From: Lachnospiraceae bacterium
GTDB lineage: Bacteria > Bacillota > Clostridia > Lachnospirales > Lachnospiraceae
NCBI GenBank assembly: GCA_017404585.1
Contig: JAFRCB010000304.1
Span: 1-14,630, forward strand
DNA length: 14,630 nt
Direction of reading: 5' to 3'
Every line of letters starts with the position of its first letter. Position 1 is the stretch's first letter. Below, one piece after another: positions 1-6,660 of this stretch. The position numbers and the translations under genes were made by a program. The notes below the pieces were generated by a model, which was not told the DNA's origin, searched no databases, and was given only the letters and a program-made list of their open reading frames with translations.

Positions 1-607
1 CACCGATCGGGGTGAAGATACCATGGTTGATAGCGTTGTTGAGGAACAGGACCTTGGCAGGCTCGATAAAGATAGCTGCCAGCGGGAGAAGGTTGTTCTT
101 GATAAGAACATCAACACCTGCGGTCAGGACTGCAAGGATTGCTGTCATGAACGGGCCGATTACATAGTAGCCGAAGATTGCGATCAGCATACCGATGATA
201 CCTACTGAGAAGTTGTTGATCAGCATCTCAAAGCCGGCCGGCATTCTTGTTTCCATGAACTTGTCGAACTTCTTGATGACCCAGCCTGCGAACGGGCCCA
301 TTGCCATAGCGCCCATAAGCATCGGCTGTCCGTCTGTGCCGCCGACACCGGCGATACATCCGACGACTGCGATAGCGCCCATGACGCCGCCGCGGTCTCC
401 GCCGACCATCTTACCGCCTGTGTAAGCGATCAGGATCGGGAGCAGATAAGTAAGCATGTACGGCTGAATGGATGCGAGCTGTGCGTTGGGCAGCCAGCCG
501 TCCGGGATGAACAGAGCCGTGATAAAGCCCCATGCGATGAATGCGCCAATGTTCGGCATGACCATGGCGGATAAGAATTTTCCAAATCTCTGAAGTGCGT
601 TCTTCAT
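1..607 (-). CDS. mtlA: Mannitol-type PTS permease EIIC domain, N-terminal part (cut by window edge)
   Basis: Membrane permease of a phosphotransferase system that imports a hexitol (mannitol in the characterised family) and phosphorylates it in transit. The visible 202 codons begin MKNALQRFGKFLSAMVMP and continue through NIGAFIAWGF, TYLLPILIAYTGGK, GGDRGGVMGAI, GFEMLINNFSVG and FLNNAINHGIFTPIG. These line up closely, from memory, with the start of E. coli MtlA. The stretch is a series of hydrophobic helices. The IIB and IIA parts, if present, lie beyond position 1. The start is set by AAGGAG seven bases upstream of the ATG. It lies 115 bp downstream of the SorE-like gene on the same strand and is probably co-transcribed with it, possibly reduced by the GC hairpin between them. 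The substrate could be another hexitol such as sorbitol, because the neighbour is a sorbitol-6-phosphate-forming type of enzyme and no mtlD is visible. Confidence 0.9.
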   Translation of the reverse strand, partial: MKNALQRFGKFLSAMVMPNIGAFIAWGFITALFIPDGWLPNAQLASIQPYMLTYLLPILIAYTGGKMVGGDRGGVMGAIAVVGCIAGVGGTDGQPMLMGAMAMGPFAGWVIKKFDKFMETRMPAGFEMLINNFSVGIIGMLIAIFGYYVIGPFMTAILAVLTAGVDVLIKNNLLPLAAIFIEPAKVLFLNNAINHGIFTPIG

Positions 608-678
608 CGTTTTTCTCCTTCGAAAAGTAATTTACTTAAATATATGTCTAACTTTCAGCTTAGATCATTTTCCCGCTC

Positions 679-698
679 CCGGGGCCTTCCGGCCCCGG
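679..698 (-). terminator. GC-rich hairpin between sorE and mtlA
   Basis: Perfect 8 bp stem: CCGGGGCC, loop TTCC on the plus strand, then GGCCCCGG. On the minus strand, the direction of transcription, the 3' side is followed by GAGCGGGAAAA rather than a run of U, so it is not a textbook terminator in that direction. The plus strand has a weak AATTTT after the stem. More likely it pauses, partly terminates, or stabilises an mRNA end within the sorE-mtlA transcript. Confidence 0.4.
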
Positions 699-722
699 AA
701 TTTTGGGAGGATTGAAATCAGA

Positions 723-1979
723 TCAGTCGAAATTTGCAAGCAGGTACTCTTCTGCCTCCGGGCACCACAGTCCGTTGTGAGCATCTACGATGTCAGCAAG
801 TGCTGTATATCTCTCGTCCTCTTTGCCTTTCTCGCGAAGCTCTGTGAGACCGATCAGAGGCATTGTGATGTGGTTGTAGATAAGCTTCTTGCCGCCCGGA
901 ATCTTCGGAAGATTGAGGAGCGTATCAGCAGCAGCATCAAGACCGCCGATATGTGTGACCATGACTGCCGGGTTGATGCGGCCTGCTGCTGTGAGCTCAA
1001 GGCACTCGATCATGTCAGCCGTATTTCCGCCGGTGGTTCCCATTACATGAGTAGAATTGTAATGTACATCGTAGAAATTCATCTTTGCGGAGAAGTTCGG
1101 GTCTGTCGGGCCTGCGAAGAAGTTCAGGCAGCCATCACGTCCCAGCACCCCGCTGGACTGCTCTACGACTGCGGCTACCGGTGCGTAGCACAGTACATCG
1201 TCAAATCCTGTTCCGCCTGTCATCTCGCGTAGATAAGCTACCGGATCTTCAACAGCACCTGTGTTCACAAAGTGAAGTTCAATGTTCCTTGCATCTGCCT
1301 CTTCCTGCGGGAAGAGCTCAGCAGCGCGGTCCAGTCTGTCCTGGTTGACGTCTGTCACGACGATCATGCCCGGACGTCTGTCGCAGTTCATTGCGTAGCT
1401 CAGCGCGCCGAGACCCATCGGGCCTGCGCCTGCCATGATTGCGAGCTTGCCGCCTTCTTTGATGCCCATTTCATGAGTGTAAACACCCATCTGTGTGTGG
1501 TATGCTGCGTGGAAAGCGCCTACACTGCAGGAGTACGGCTCTGCGAGGGATGCCTCGTAGTATGCTCTGCCCTTGTACTCGAGCATGCATCCGAGCTCCA
1601 TAACTTCTGGCGGAATGATGCAGTACTCAGCATTTCCGCCGAAGAACTCATATGAGTAACCCGGGCTCCACATTGTACCCTTGTAGTTCAGAGCCGGCTG
1701 CAGGGTGAATTTCATGCCCGGTTTGAACTTGTCCTGATGAGCTTTGCCGACCTTGACAATGTCACCGGCCATCTCATGACCCATGATTGCCGGATGCTCT
1801 GCAACATCTGCGTGAACTCTCTTGTGCTTCGTTCCGAGAATCGCGCATTTGTAGGTGGACATGCATACGCTGTCCGAAATGACCTTTACCAGAATCTCAT
1901 CATCTTTGATTTCCGGTAATTCGAATTCATCGAGTCTTACATCATTAGCTGCGTGAAGTCTGACTGCTTTTACTTTCAT
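723..1979 (-). CDS. sorE: L-sorbose-1-phosphate reductase-like zinc alcohol dehydrogenase
   Basis: A 418-residue medium-chain dehydrogenase. It resembles SorE, which interconverts L-sorbose 1-phosphate and D-glucitol 6-phosphate with NAD(P)H in the cytosol. The long shared phrases with Klebsiella SorE, recalled from memory, include GCLNFFAGPTDPNFSAKMNF followed by YDVHYNSTH and GTTGGNTADM. Visible catalytic zinc ligands are Cys39 (DSVCMST), His68-Glu69 (GHE) and Glu147 (AEP). The nucleotide-binding loop is GAGPMG (184-189), with Asp210 at the end of the next strand, which favours NAD over NADP. The four-cysteine structural zinc lobe of classical alcohol dehydrogenases is absent, as in SorE. 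The start is supported by GGGAGG five bases upstream of the ATG. A strong promoter with operator-like repeats precedes it, and mtlA follows. The true substrate could be another phosphorylated ketose/hexitol pair. Confidence 0.85.
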   Translation of the reverse strand: MKVKAVRLHAANDVRLDEFELPEIKDDEILVKVISDSVCMSTYKCAILGTKHKRVHADVAEHPAIMGHEMAGDIVKVGKAHQDKFKPGMKFTLQPALNYKGTMWSPGYSYEFFGGNAEYCIIPPEVMELGCMLEYKGRAYYEASLAEPYSCSVGAFHAAYHTQMGVYTHEMGIKEGGKLAIMAGAGPMGLGALSYAMNCDRRPGMIVVTDVNQDRLDRAAELFPQEEADARNIELHFVNTGAVEDPVAYLREMTGGTGFDDVLCYAPVAAVVEQSSGVLGRDGCLNFFAGPTDPNFSAKMNFYDVHYNSTHVMGTTGGNTADMIECLELTAAGRINPAVMVTHIGGLDAAADTLLNLPKIPGGKKLIYNHITMPLIGLTELREKGKEDERYTALADIVDAHNGLWCPEAEEYLLANFD

Positions 1980-2008
1980 AGTAACCTCCCTTTCACAGTG
2001 CAGAATTT

Positions 2009-2132
2009 TGTTGTTACAACAGTGTTATTGTTCTCTTAAATTGTTGTTTCAACTGTTGTTGTTATTGTATCAAAAGTTATTTCGTTTGTCAACTGTTATT
2101 TTGAAAGTTTTTTATTTTTAATTCAACAGTTT
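2009..2132. promoter_or_regulatory. Cluster of AACAGTTG-like operator candidates around the sorE promoter
   Basis: Four related sites lie in 125 bp. A perfect 6-1-6 palindrome TGTTGTTACAACA is at 2009-2021, in the leader. The palindrome CAACTGTTG is at 2050-2058, at the expected transcription start. CAACTGTTA is at 2090-2098, overlapping the -35 box. CAACAGTTT is at 2124-2132, upstream. A further ACTGTTACA lies at 2216-2224. Sites on and just beyond the core promoter are typical of repressor binding. No regulator gene for the polyol operon is visible, so the protein that binds is unknown. Confidence 0.5.
2064..2092 (-). promoter_or_regulatory. Sigma-A promoter of sorE-mtlA
   Basis: Read on the minus strand: TTGACA (2092-2087), a 17-base spacer, then TACAAT (2069-2064). 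This is a consensus -35 box, a 5/6 match -10 box and ideal spacing. The predicted transcription start is near 2057, giving a leader of about 75 nt before the sorE ATG at 1979. The match is much better than chance in this AT-rich stretch and has the right orientation. Confidence 0.8.
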
Positions 2133-2397
2133 TTTATCCTTAACTACTTATGCGTTAAAGTCTATGTATTTTAAATATATATGTTTTATCGTAAACTCTT
2201 ATGGGTAAAATGATGACTGTTACAAGTAAAGAAATATTTTCATTATAACAGCGGTATTTCACCTACATGCTCCGATTAAAACCCCTGCCGTCATATTTTT
2301 TACTTTATCGCGCCAGAACGGCTGCTTTCTGTACTGTTGAAAGCACAACCCTGCCTTTTGTTCTGACAGAATCAGCTTCGTATTCAGGGCATAAAAA

Positions 2398-2422
2398 AGG
2401 CCTTCGCACTTAACGGTGGCCT
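2398..2422 (-). terminator. Weak second terminator-like stem
   Basis: On the minus strand AGGCC (2422-2418), a 15-base loop, GGCCT (2402-2398), followed directly by a run of U (plus-strand A run 2393-2398). The stem is only 5 bp and the loop is long, so it would be at most a back-up for the strong terminator 50 bp earlier. Confidence 0.3.
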
Positions 2423-2468
2423 CAAAGGATTTAGCAGTTGAGACGTGTGTTTTTATAAACAAATTAAA

Positions 2469-2509
2469 AAACCTCAAAAATGCCGTTACTTACAGCATTT
2501 TTGAGGTTT
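2469..2509 (-). terminator. Strong intrinsic terminator after the symporter gene
   Basis: Perfect 15 bp inverted repeat: AAACCTCAAAAATGC at 2469-2483 and its complement at 2495-2509, with an 11-base loop. On the minus strand the stem ends in GAGGTTT and runs on into TTTAATTT. It begins 28 bases after the symporter stop codon. The stem is only moderately GC-rich, but it is long and flanked by U on one side and A on the other, so it could work in both directions. Confidence 0.85.
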
Positions 2510-2536
2510 CATTTTTATCCTGGCAGTCTGTTATGT

Positions 2537-3763
2537 TTATTTTAAGATATCCCCGAGATTAGCTTCCTTGATGCCGTGCTTCTCAGCATATCCTGTGAGG
2601 AACAGGGTAAGAGCGCCGTCGCCTGTGACGTTGCATGCTGTTCCGAAGGAATCCTGCAGAGCAAAGATCGTGAGCATAAGAGCTGTACCTGTCTCATCAA
2701 ATCCGAGAACGCCGGTAATAAGTCCGAGAGAAGCCATGACTGTACCGCCCGGAACACCCGGAGCGCCGATTGCAAATACACCGAGGAGCAGGCAGAACAA
2801 AATCATCTTTCCCGGTGACGGGAACTCGCCGTAGAGCATCTTGGAAACAGCCATGACGAAGAAGGTCTCAGTCATGACGGATCCGCAGAGGTGGATATTT
2901 GCAAAAAGCGGAATGCCGAAATTGACAAGATCCTTGCGCAGTGTGGGCACTGACTTTCTTGCGCACTCAAGCGCTACGGAAAGTGTAGCGGCACTGGACA
3001 TAGTTCCGACAGCAGTCATATAGGCCGGACCGTAGTTCTTTACGATATTCATCGGATTTCTTCCGGAATATGCGCCTGCAATACCGTAGAGAAGAGTCAT
3101 CCAGATGTAGTGGCCGATCATAACGATAACGATAATAATAAGGAAGATCGGGAGCTGCTTCGTGATTGTTCCCTCGTAAGCCAGCGTGCAGAATGTGCAG
3201 CCGATGAGGACCGGCAGCACCGGGATGACGAACTTGGTAACGATGCTGAGAACGATCTGCTGGAACTCTTCAAGCACGCCTGTCACGATTTTGCTCTTGT
3301 TCCATGTGGCGGATAGACCGACAAGGACTGAGAAGAACAGCGCGGACATGACCGGCATGATCTGCGGGATAGTCAGTTCAAATACTACCGGCGGCAGATC
3401 CTTAAGACCGTCAACTTCAGGGCTGATGTTCAGGAACGGCAGAATTGTAAAGCCGGCACCTGTAGCAAAGAGAGCTGCACCGATTGAAGAGAGATATGCG
3501 ATGCAGAGCGCGACGATCAGCATGGTTGACGCGTTATTGCCGAGCCTTGTAATAGAAGGCGCGATAAAACCGATGATGATCAGCGGTACGCAGAAGTTGA
3601 TGAACTGGCTGCTGATGAACTTCACTGTCACGATAATGTTGAGCAGTGCGTTTGTGATTGCCGCCCCTTCAGCTGCGCTGAGCGCAAGGCCGACGCCGAT
3701 ACCTACGGCCAGCGCGACCAGAAGTCTGAATGGCAGGCTGTGTGTAAATCCTGTTTTTTCCAT
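2537..3763 (-). CDS. DAACS-family amino-acid:cation symporter (SstT/GltP fold), probably neutral amino acid
   Basis: A 408-residue inner-membrane symporter of the dicarboxylate/amino acid:cation family. Family landmarks in order: the serine-rich HP1 tip SSAAT (256-260), the TM7 unwound segment HLCGS (291-295), the HP2 loop GAPGVPGG (333-340), and the TM8 motif D371...G374...N378-VTG-D382. By comparison with archaeal GltPh, recalled from memory, Asp371 corresponds to the residue that holds the substrate amino group. Gly374 stands where dicarboxylate carriers have the Arg that holds the side-chain carboxylate. That argues for a neutral amino acid. The TM7 NMDGT sodium motif is replaced by HLCGS, so ion coupling may differ. 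The ATG at 3763 has GGAGG five bases upstream; an in-frame TTG four codons earlier lies within that site and is rejected. It follows cyuA on the same strand after 359 bp, so cysteine, serine or threonine import is a fair guess. Confidence 0.88.
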   Translation of the reverse strand: MEKTGFTHSLPFRLLVALAVGIGVGLALSAAEGAAITNALLNIIVTVKFISSQFINFCVPLIIIGFIAPSITRLGNNASTMLIVALCIAYLSSIGAALFATGAGFTILPFLNISPEVDGLKDLPPVVFELTIPQIMPVMSALFFSVLVGLSATWNKSKIVTGVLEEFQQIVLSIVTKFVIPVLPVLIGCTFCTLAYEGTITKQLPIFLIIIVIVMIGHYIWMTLLYGIAGAYSGRNPMNIVKNYGPAYMTAVGTMSSAATLSVALECARKSVPTLRKDLVNFGIPLFANIHLCGSVMTETFFVMAVSKMLYGEFPSPGKMILFCLLLGVFAIGAPGVPGGTVMASLGLITGVLGFDETGTALMLTIFALQDSFGTACNVTGDGALTLFLTGYAEKHGIKEANLGDILK

Positions 3764-3906
3764 GTTTACCTCCAAAACCCTCTGAGAATATTTACTAAAC
3801 CTGCCGCATCATCAAATATGTATGCAGCAGATATTAGCCTGATTTAATCTCTGGCGCTGAATTCTCGTGAATTTAGTCGTGAGATGAATGCGCAAAAGAA
3901 ACTTAC

Positions 3907-4070
3907 CTCTGACATGGGATACAAACCCGCGTCAGAGATTAAATGCCTCAGCTGCACAATGCTCCACTGGAGCATTGTTACGCATGCTTAGGCACGGCGG
4001 ATCGCAGCCGCGCAATGATGAAGGTGCTTCGCACTTTGCGCGGCGCGGCAAGAACGCCGAGGCGTTCTTG
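3907..4070. repeat. Chain of intergenic hairpins between cyuA and the symporter
   Basis: The 359-base gap (3764-4122) has no believable gene but is unusually rich in inverted repeats. CTCTGAC 3907-3913 pairs with GTCAGAG 3931-3937, with GGG/CCC inside. ACAATGCTCC 3956-3965 pairs with GGAGCATTGT 3969-3978 (10 bp, 3-base loop). CCGCGCA 4008-4014 pairs with TGCGCGG 4037-4043 around a smaller stem (4021-4037). CAAGAACGCC 4049-4058 pairs with GGCGTTCTTG 4061-4070. A 12 bp inverted repeat (ATTTAATCTCTG 3842-3853 and 3933-3944) can compete with the first hairpin. GC content here is higher than in the flanking AT-rich spacer at 3780-3850. It could be a dispersed palindromic repeat or a processing/terminator array after cyuA. 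None of the stems has a proper U-tail. Confidence 0.5.
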
Positions 4071-4122
4071 ATGTCTCTCCCCGGAGACTGATCCATAAAC
4101 TGAGTGCGGGAAGTCCCACTAA

Positions 4123-5430
4123 TCACAGGCAGGAGTCCACATCCACCTTGTCGATCATGACATTGAGGATTTCCTTGTCTGTCTCCCTCATGCCGATCTT
4201 GCCGATGTAGCCCATGTTCTTGATTGTCTCCTCAACATCGCTCTCGATGAAGCCCTCACCGCCCTGGAACTCTTTCGAACTTATGCTCATATAGTGGGCA
4301 AGAAGAGCTGCGTGGACAGAAGATGCAATCTTGGCAGCACAGCTTGGCTTTGCGCCGTCGCATACAATGCCGCCGACGTTGCCCAGCGTGTTAGTGATCG
4401 TACCGCCGATCTGCTCATATGTTCCGCCCGACATGTAGGTGATTCCTGCACCCGCGCCGCAGGCTGCGCTGACAGCTCCGCAGAATGCGGAAAGTGATCC
4501 GATATAATGTTTGATATAAATAGACACAAGATTTGAGACCAGAAGACAGCGATACATCTTCTCCCTGGACAGATGCCATCTCTCAGCGTAGGTCACGATC
4601 GGCATCGTGACCGTGATGCCCTGATTTCCGCTGCCGGAATTAATGATGACCGGCATGGGGCATCCGCTCATACGGGCATCGGAACCTGCCGCAGCCCGTG
4701 CGCATGCGCAGCACTTCACGTCATCGCTCCAGTTCTCAAGCATGGTCTTGCCTACCCTCGCGCCCCAAGGATTGTCCAGTCCTTCCTGAGAAATAGCTGT
4801 GTTGAAGCGGACCTGGCGCTCCAGAGTCTCCTCGACATCAGCGAGATCAACTGTATTGGCATAATCGATAATACCGCGCAGAGTCATCTTGGACCGATCA
4901 CCCTTGAGAGCGCCGTCCTCTCTCACCGGTGTACTCTTTTCAGCGATAAAAACTGTTTTTCCGTCCTTCTCTATTTCCGTGATGTCCGTGTGATGTTCCT
5001 CAATTGTAACGGAAGCCTTGTGGTCACTGGTCCACATCTCCGCCTTGATGTACAGGTTCGGAACATTTTCCGCAAGAGTGACGTCGCATATTCCCGCCGC
5101 TACAAGCTCGCGAGTCCTCTCCCTGGCCTCATCGTCCACGCTCTCAAGGACCTCCAGCATCTTGTCGGCCTTGCCGCCCACGACGCCCAGTACAGCTGCG
5201 GTCTCAATTCCCTTCTGACCGCCGGAATTGGGCACTGTCACTCCCTTAACATTCTTGATCATATTGCCGGAACAGCTGATCGTAATGTGCTCCGGCATTT
5301 CTCCCAGCTCCTGATAAGCTTTTGCCGCGGCATACGCGATGGCGATCGGCTCCGTACAGCCCATTGCCGCTACGAGCTCCTCTTTCAGGATCGCTGTATA
5401 ATTCTGAGATAATTCTGCTGTCAACTGCAT
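4123..5430 (-). CDS. cyuA: L-cysteine desulfidase, CyuA/YhaM (UPF0597) family
   Basis: A 435-residue cytosolic Fe-S enzyme that splits L-cysteine to pyruvate, ammonia and sulfide; some relatives may act on serine. The catalytic Cys25 lies in MGCTEP, the same position reported for the Methanocaldococcus enzyme. Cys317, Cys357 and Cys364 (AFCGAV and VCDGAKPSC) have the 40 and 7 residue spacing expected of the three [4Fe-4S] ligands. INSGSGNQG (263-271) and the glycine-rich ACGAGAG and MSGGTYEQIGGTITN segments are family signatures. The ATG at 5430 is preceded by AGAGGGA eight bases away. An in-frame TTG twelve codons earlier has no ribosome site and is rejected. The downstream symporter would be a natural supplier of substrate. 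Cysteine catabolism releasing H2S is the best reading; serine deamination cannot be excluded. Confidence 0.88.
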   Translation of the reverse strand: MQLTAELSQNYTAILKEELVAAMGCTEPIAIAYAAAKAYQELGEMPEHITISCSGNMIKNVKGVTVPNSGGQKGIETAAVLGVVGGKADKMLEVLESVDDEARERTRELVAAGICDVTLAENVPNLYIKAEMWTSDHKASVTIEEHHTDITEIEKDGKTVFIAEKSTPVREDGALKGDRSKMTLRGIIDYANTVDLADVEETLERQVRFNTAISQEGLDNPWGARVGKTMLENWSDDVKCCACARAAAGSDARMSGCPMPVIINSGSGNQGITVTMPIVTYAERWHLSREKMYRCLLVSNLVSIYIKHYIGSLSAFCGAVSAACGAGAGITYMSGGTYEQIGGTITNTLGNVGGIVCDGAKPSCAAKIASSVHAALLAHYMSISSKEFQGGEGFIESDVEETIKNMGYIGKIGMRETDKEILNVMIDKVDVDSCL

Positions 5431-5548
5431 TATATCTTCCCTCTTTCTTGATAAGTTATAAGACAAGTTTCATGAACCTAAAAAACAGCTTGTCCGGATC
5501 GTCACACATCCCGAATAATCGATGAGCGTGCTTTGGCGACTGCTGTCT

Positions 5549-5577
5549 ATTCTACTACTATCGGGGTGCTGTGTACA
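5549..5577 (-). promoter_or_regulatory. Possible promoter of cyuA
   Basis: On the minus strand TGTACA (5577-5572), a 17-base spacer, then TAGAAT (5554-5549). The -10 matches 5/6 and the -35 matches 4/6. It would give a leader of about 110 nt. It sits just outside the palindromic element at 5616-5818, so the element lies upstream of this promoter rather than in the transcript. The rest of the 391-base gap 5431-5821 holds that element and otherwise nothing I recognise. Confidence 0.4.
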
Positions 5578-5615
5578 CCAGATTTTTACATTTGTTCTGA
5601 GGACACCGCCTCAGA

Positions 5616-5818
5616 GTAACGGTACAGACAGGCTGTCCGTGCATTTCCTTTCCGGCGAAAGCATCCATCTTCGTGAGAAAAACATTGTATATCCGACTGA
5701 GAGATCGCGTGGCGGCTTGTCGCCTGCGCAAGCTCGCAGGGAAGGATATTCGTTTTTCGATGAAGATGATGCTTACACCGGAATCTTGTGCTTCGTTACA
5801 GCCTGTCTGAACTGTTAC
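5616..5818. repeat. Palindromic MITE-like element, copy 1
   Basis: About 203 bp with imperfect terminal inverted repeats: GTAACGGTACAGACAGGCT at the left (5616-5634) and, at the right (5800-5818), the complement of GTAACAGTTCAGACAGGCT. Inside, a left arm around CATCCATCTTCGTGAGAAAAA (5662-5682) is mirrored by a right arm around 5747-5771 (CGTTTTTCGATGAAGATGATG). A central stem is GCG...GGCG (5707-5714) with CGCC...CGC (5721-5729). The whole unit can fold into one long hairpin. It shares a 30 bp identical block (5658-5687), a 15 bp block (5732-5746) and an 18 bp block (5751-5768) with copy 2. CCTCAGAG occurs on both flanks (5609-5616 and 5820-5827), as a target duplication would. The right flank falls on the stop codon of the crp-like gene. 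It encodes no protein. Confidence 0.85.
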
Positions 5819-5821
5819 CCC

Positions 5822-6526
5822 TCAGAGCAACGTATACAGGTTGCCCCTGATATCAATCAGGCCCTCCTGCTTCATTGCGGACAATTCTCTTGCCAGAGCA
5901 CTCCGATTAACACTTAAGAAGTGCGCCATTTCCATTTTATTCAGAGGGATCATGATCTTTCGGTTATCGGGAGTTCCTTTTTCCGCATTGGCTACCCGCA
6001 GTGCGTCCTCCAGATAGGCCATGATCTTTCCTCTGATCGTGCTCCTTGACAGTATATCGATCTTACGAATCAGCATCGAATTTTTTCTGGTCACGCAGTC
6101 AAAAAGATTGATGATCAGCCTTCTGTGGAACGGACAGTTGTTCCTGCATGTATTAAGTACTCTGCTGACTGAAAGATACATGATTGTGCACTTTGTCATC
6201 GTCTTAAAGCTGGCTGCCAAAATGCGTTCCCGCGACAGAGCGGAGGTCTCACCGAACACATCCCCCTCTGTCAGGTAGGCAATCAGACTCTGATGTCCAT
6301 GCTCATCCTCCTTGACAATAGCAACCTTCCCCTCAAGAATCAGACCGGCACAGATGACATCGTCCATATCCAGCATCACAAAAGTATTTTTATCGTATTT
6401 TTCAATCCTTGCTCCGACACAGTTAAGCATCGCCTCCAGATCGGAAGAATCTATCCCTTTGAACAGGGCATATTCTCCCAGTTTGGGAACTACTGCCGGT
6501 ATAGCGACATCGTTATATTTTGCCAT
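5822..6526 (-). CDS. Crp/Fnr-family transcriptional regulator
   Basis: A 234-residue DNA-binding regulator. Residues about 20-125 form a cyclic-nucleotide-binding-type barrel (LFKGIDSSDLEAML, GLILEGKVAIV, EGDVFGETSAL). A long helix follows, then a winged helix-turn-helix (about 196-225, KMEMAHFLSVNRSALARELSAM). It resembles the clostridial Crp group with the NTC-x3-C-x-FH signature (Cys127 and Cys131). The usual EGD turn near residue 52 reads LDMDD. I place the start at the ATG at 6526 because it gives family length, although no ribosome site precedes it. A GTG at 6616 has AGGAAG about nine bases upstream and would add 30 arginine-rich residues. It lies 134 bp downstream of mobA (44 bp with the GTG start), so it may control the molybdenum genes. 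The effector is unknown. Confidence 0.85.
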   Translation of the reverse strand: MAKYNDVAIPAVVPKLGEYALFKGIDSSDLEAMLNCVGARIEKYDKNTFVMLDMDDVICAGLILEGKVAIVKEDEHGHQSLIAYLTEGDVFGETSALSRERILAASFKTMTKCTIMYLSVSRVLNTCRNNCPFHRRLIINLFDCVTRKNSMLIRKIDILSRSTIRGKIMAYLEDALRVANAEKGTPDNRKIMIPLNKMEMAHFLSVNRSALARELSAMKQEGLIDIRGNLYTLL

Positions 6527-6660
6527 AAATATGCGGGGTATTCTGCGACATACGCGTAAGACACCCCTCACCTTCCTTTCTATATGCAACTCATATAATG
6601 CAGCTGCCGGCTGCACGTTTCAATTCTTCCTGCGTTTTGCGCATTCATCGCAGACTTACG

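Larger units (their letters stand above)
1980..2536. other. AT-rich intergenic region between symporter and sorE
   Basis: No credible gene in these 557 bases. The half nearest sorE (about 1980-2250) is strongly AT-rich and carries its promoter, the operator-like repeats and a roughly 75-nt leader. The half nearest the symporter (about 2260-2510) carries the symporter's terminator, a weaker second U-tailed stem at 2398-2422, and a 7 bp stem (TGCTTTC 2323-2329 with GAAAGCA 2339-2345). A 72-codon open frame at 2259-2477 starts inside the terminator stem, and I do not accept it as a gene. Confidence 0.6.

Noticed and set aside
2259..2477. 72-codon minus-strand frame between symporter and sorE
   Set aside because: It begins inside the symporter's terminator stem, has no ribosome site and runs across other hairpins.
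3888..4126. Small open frames on both strands in the cyuA-symporter gap
   Set aside because: They are translations of the hairpin array; neither has a ribosome site or a sensible composition.
4573..5412. 279-codon open frame on the plus strand
   Set aside because: Antisense shadow of cyuA; no family resemblance and a Cys/His/Arg-rich composition typical of shadows.
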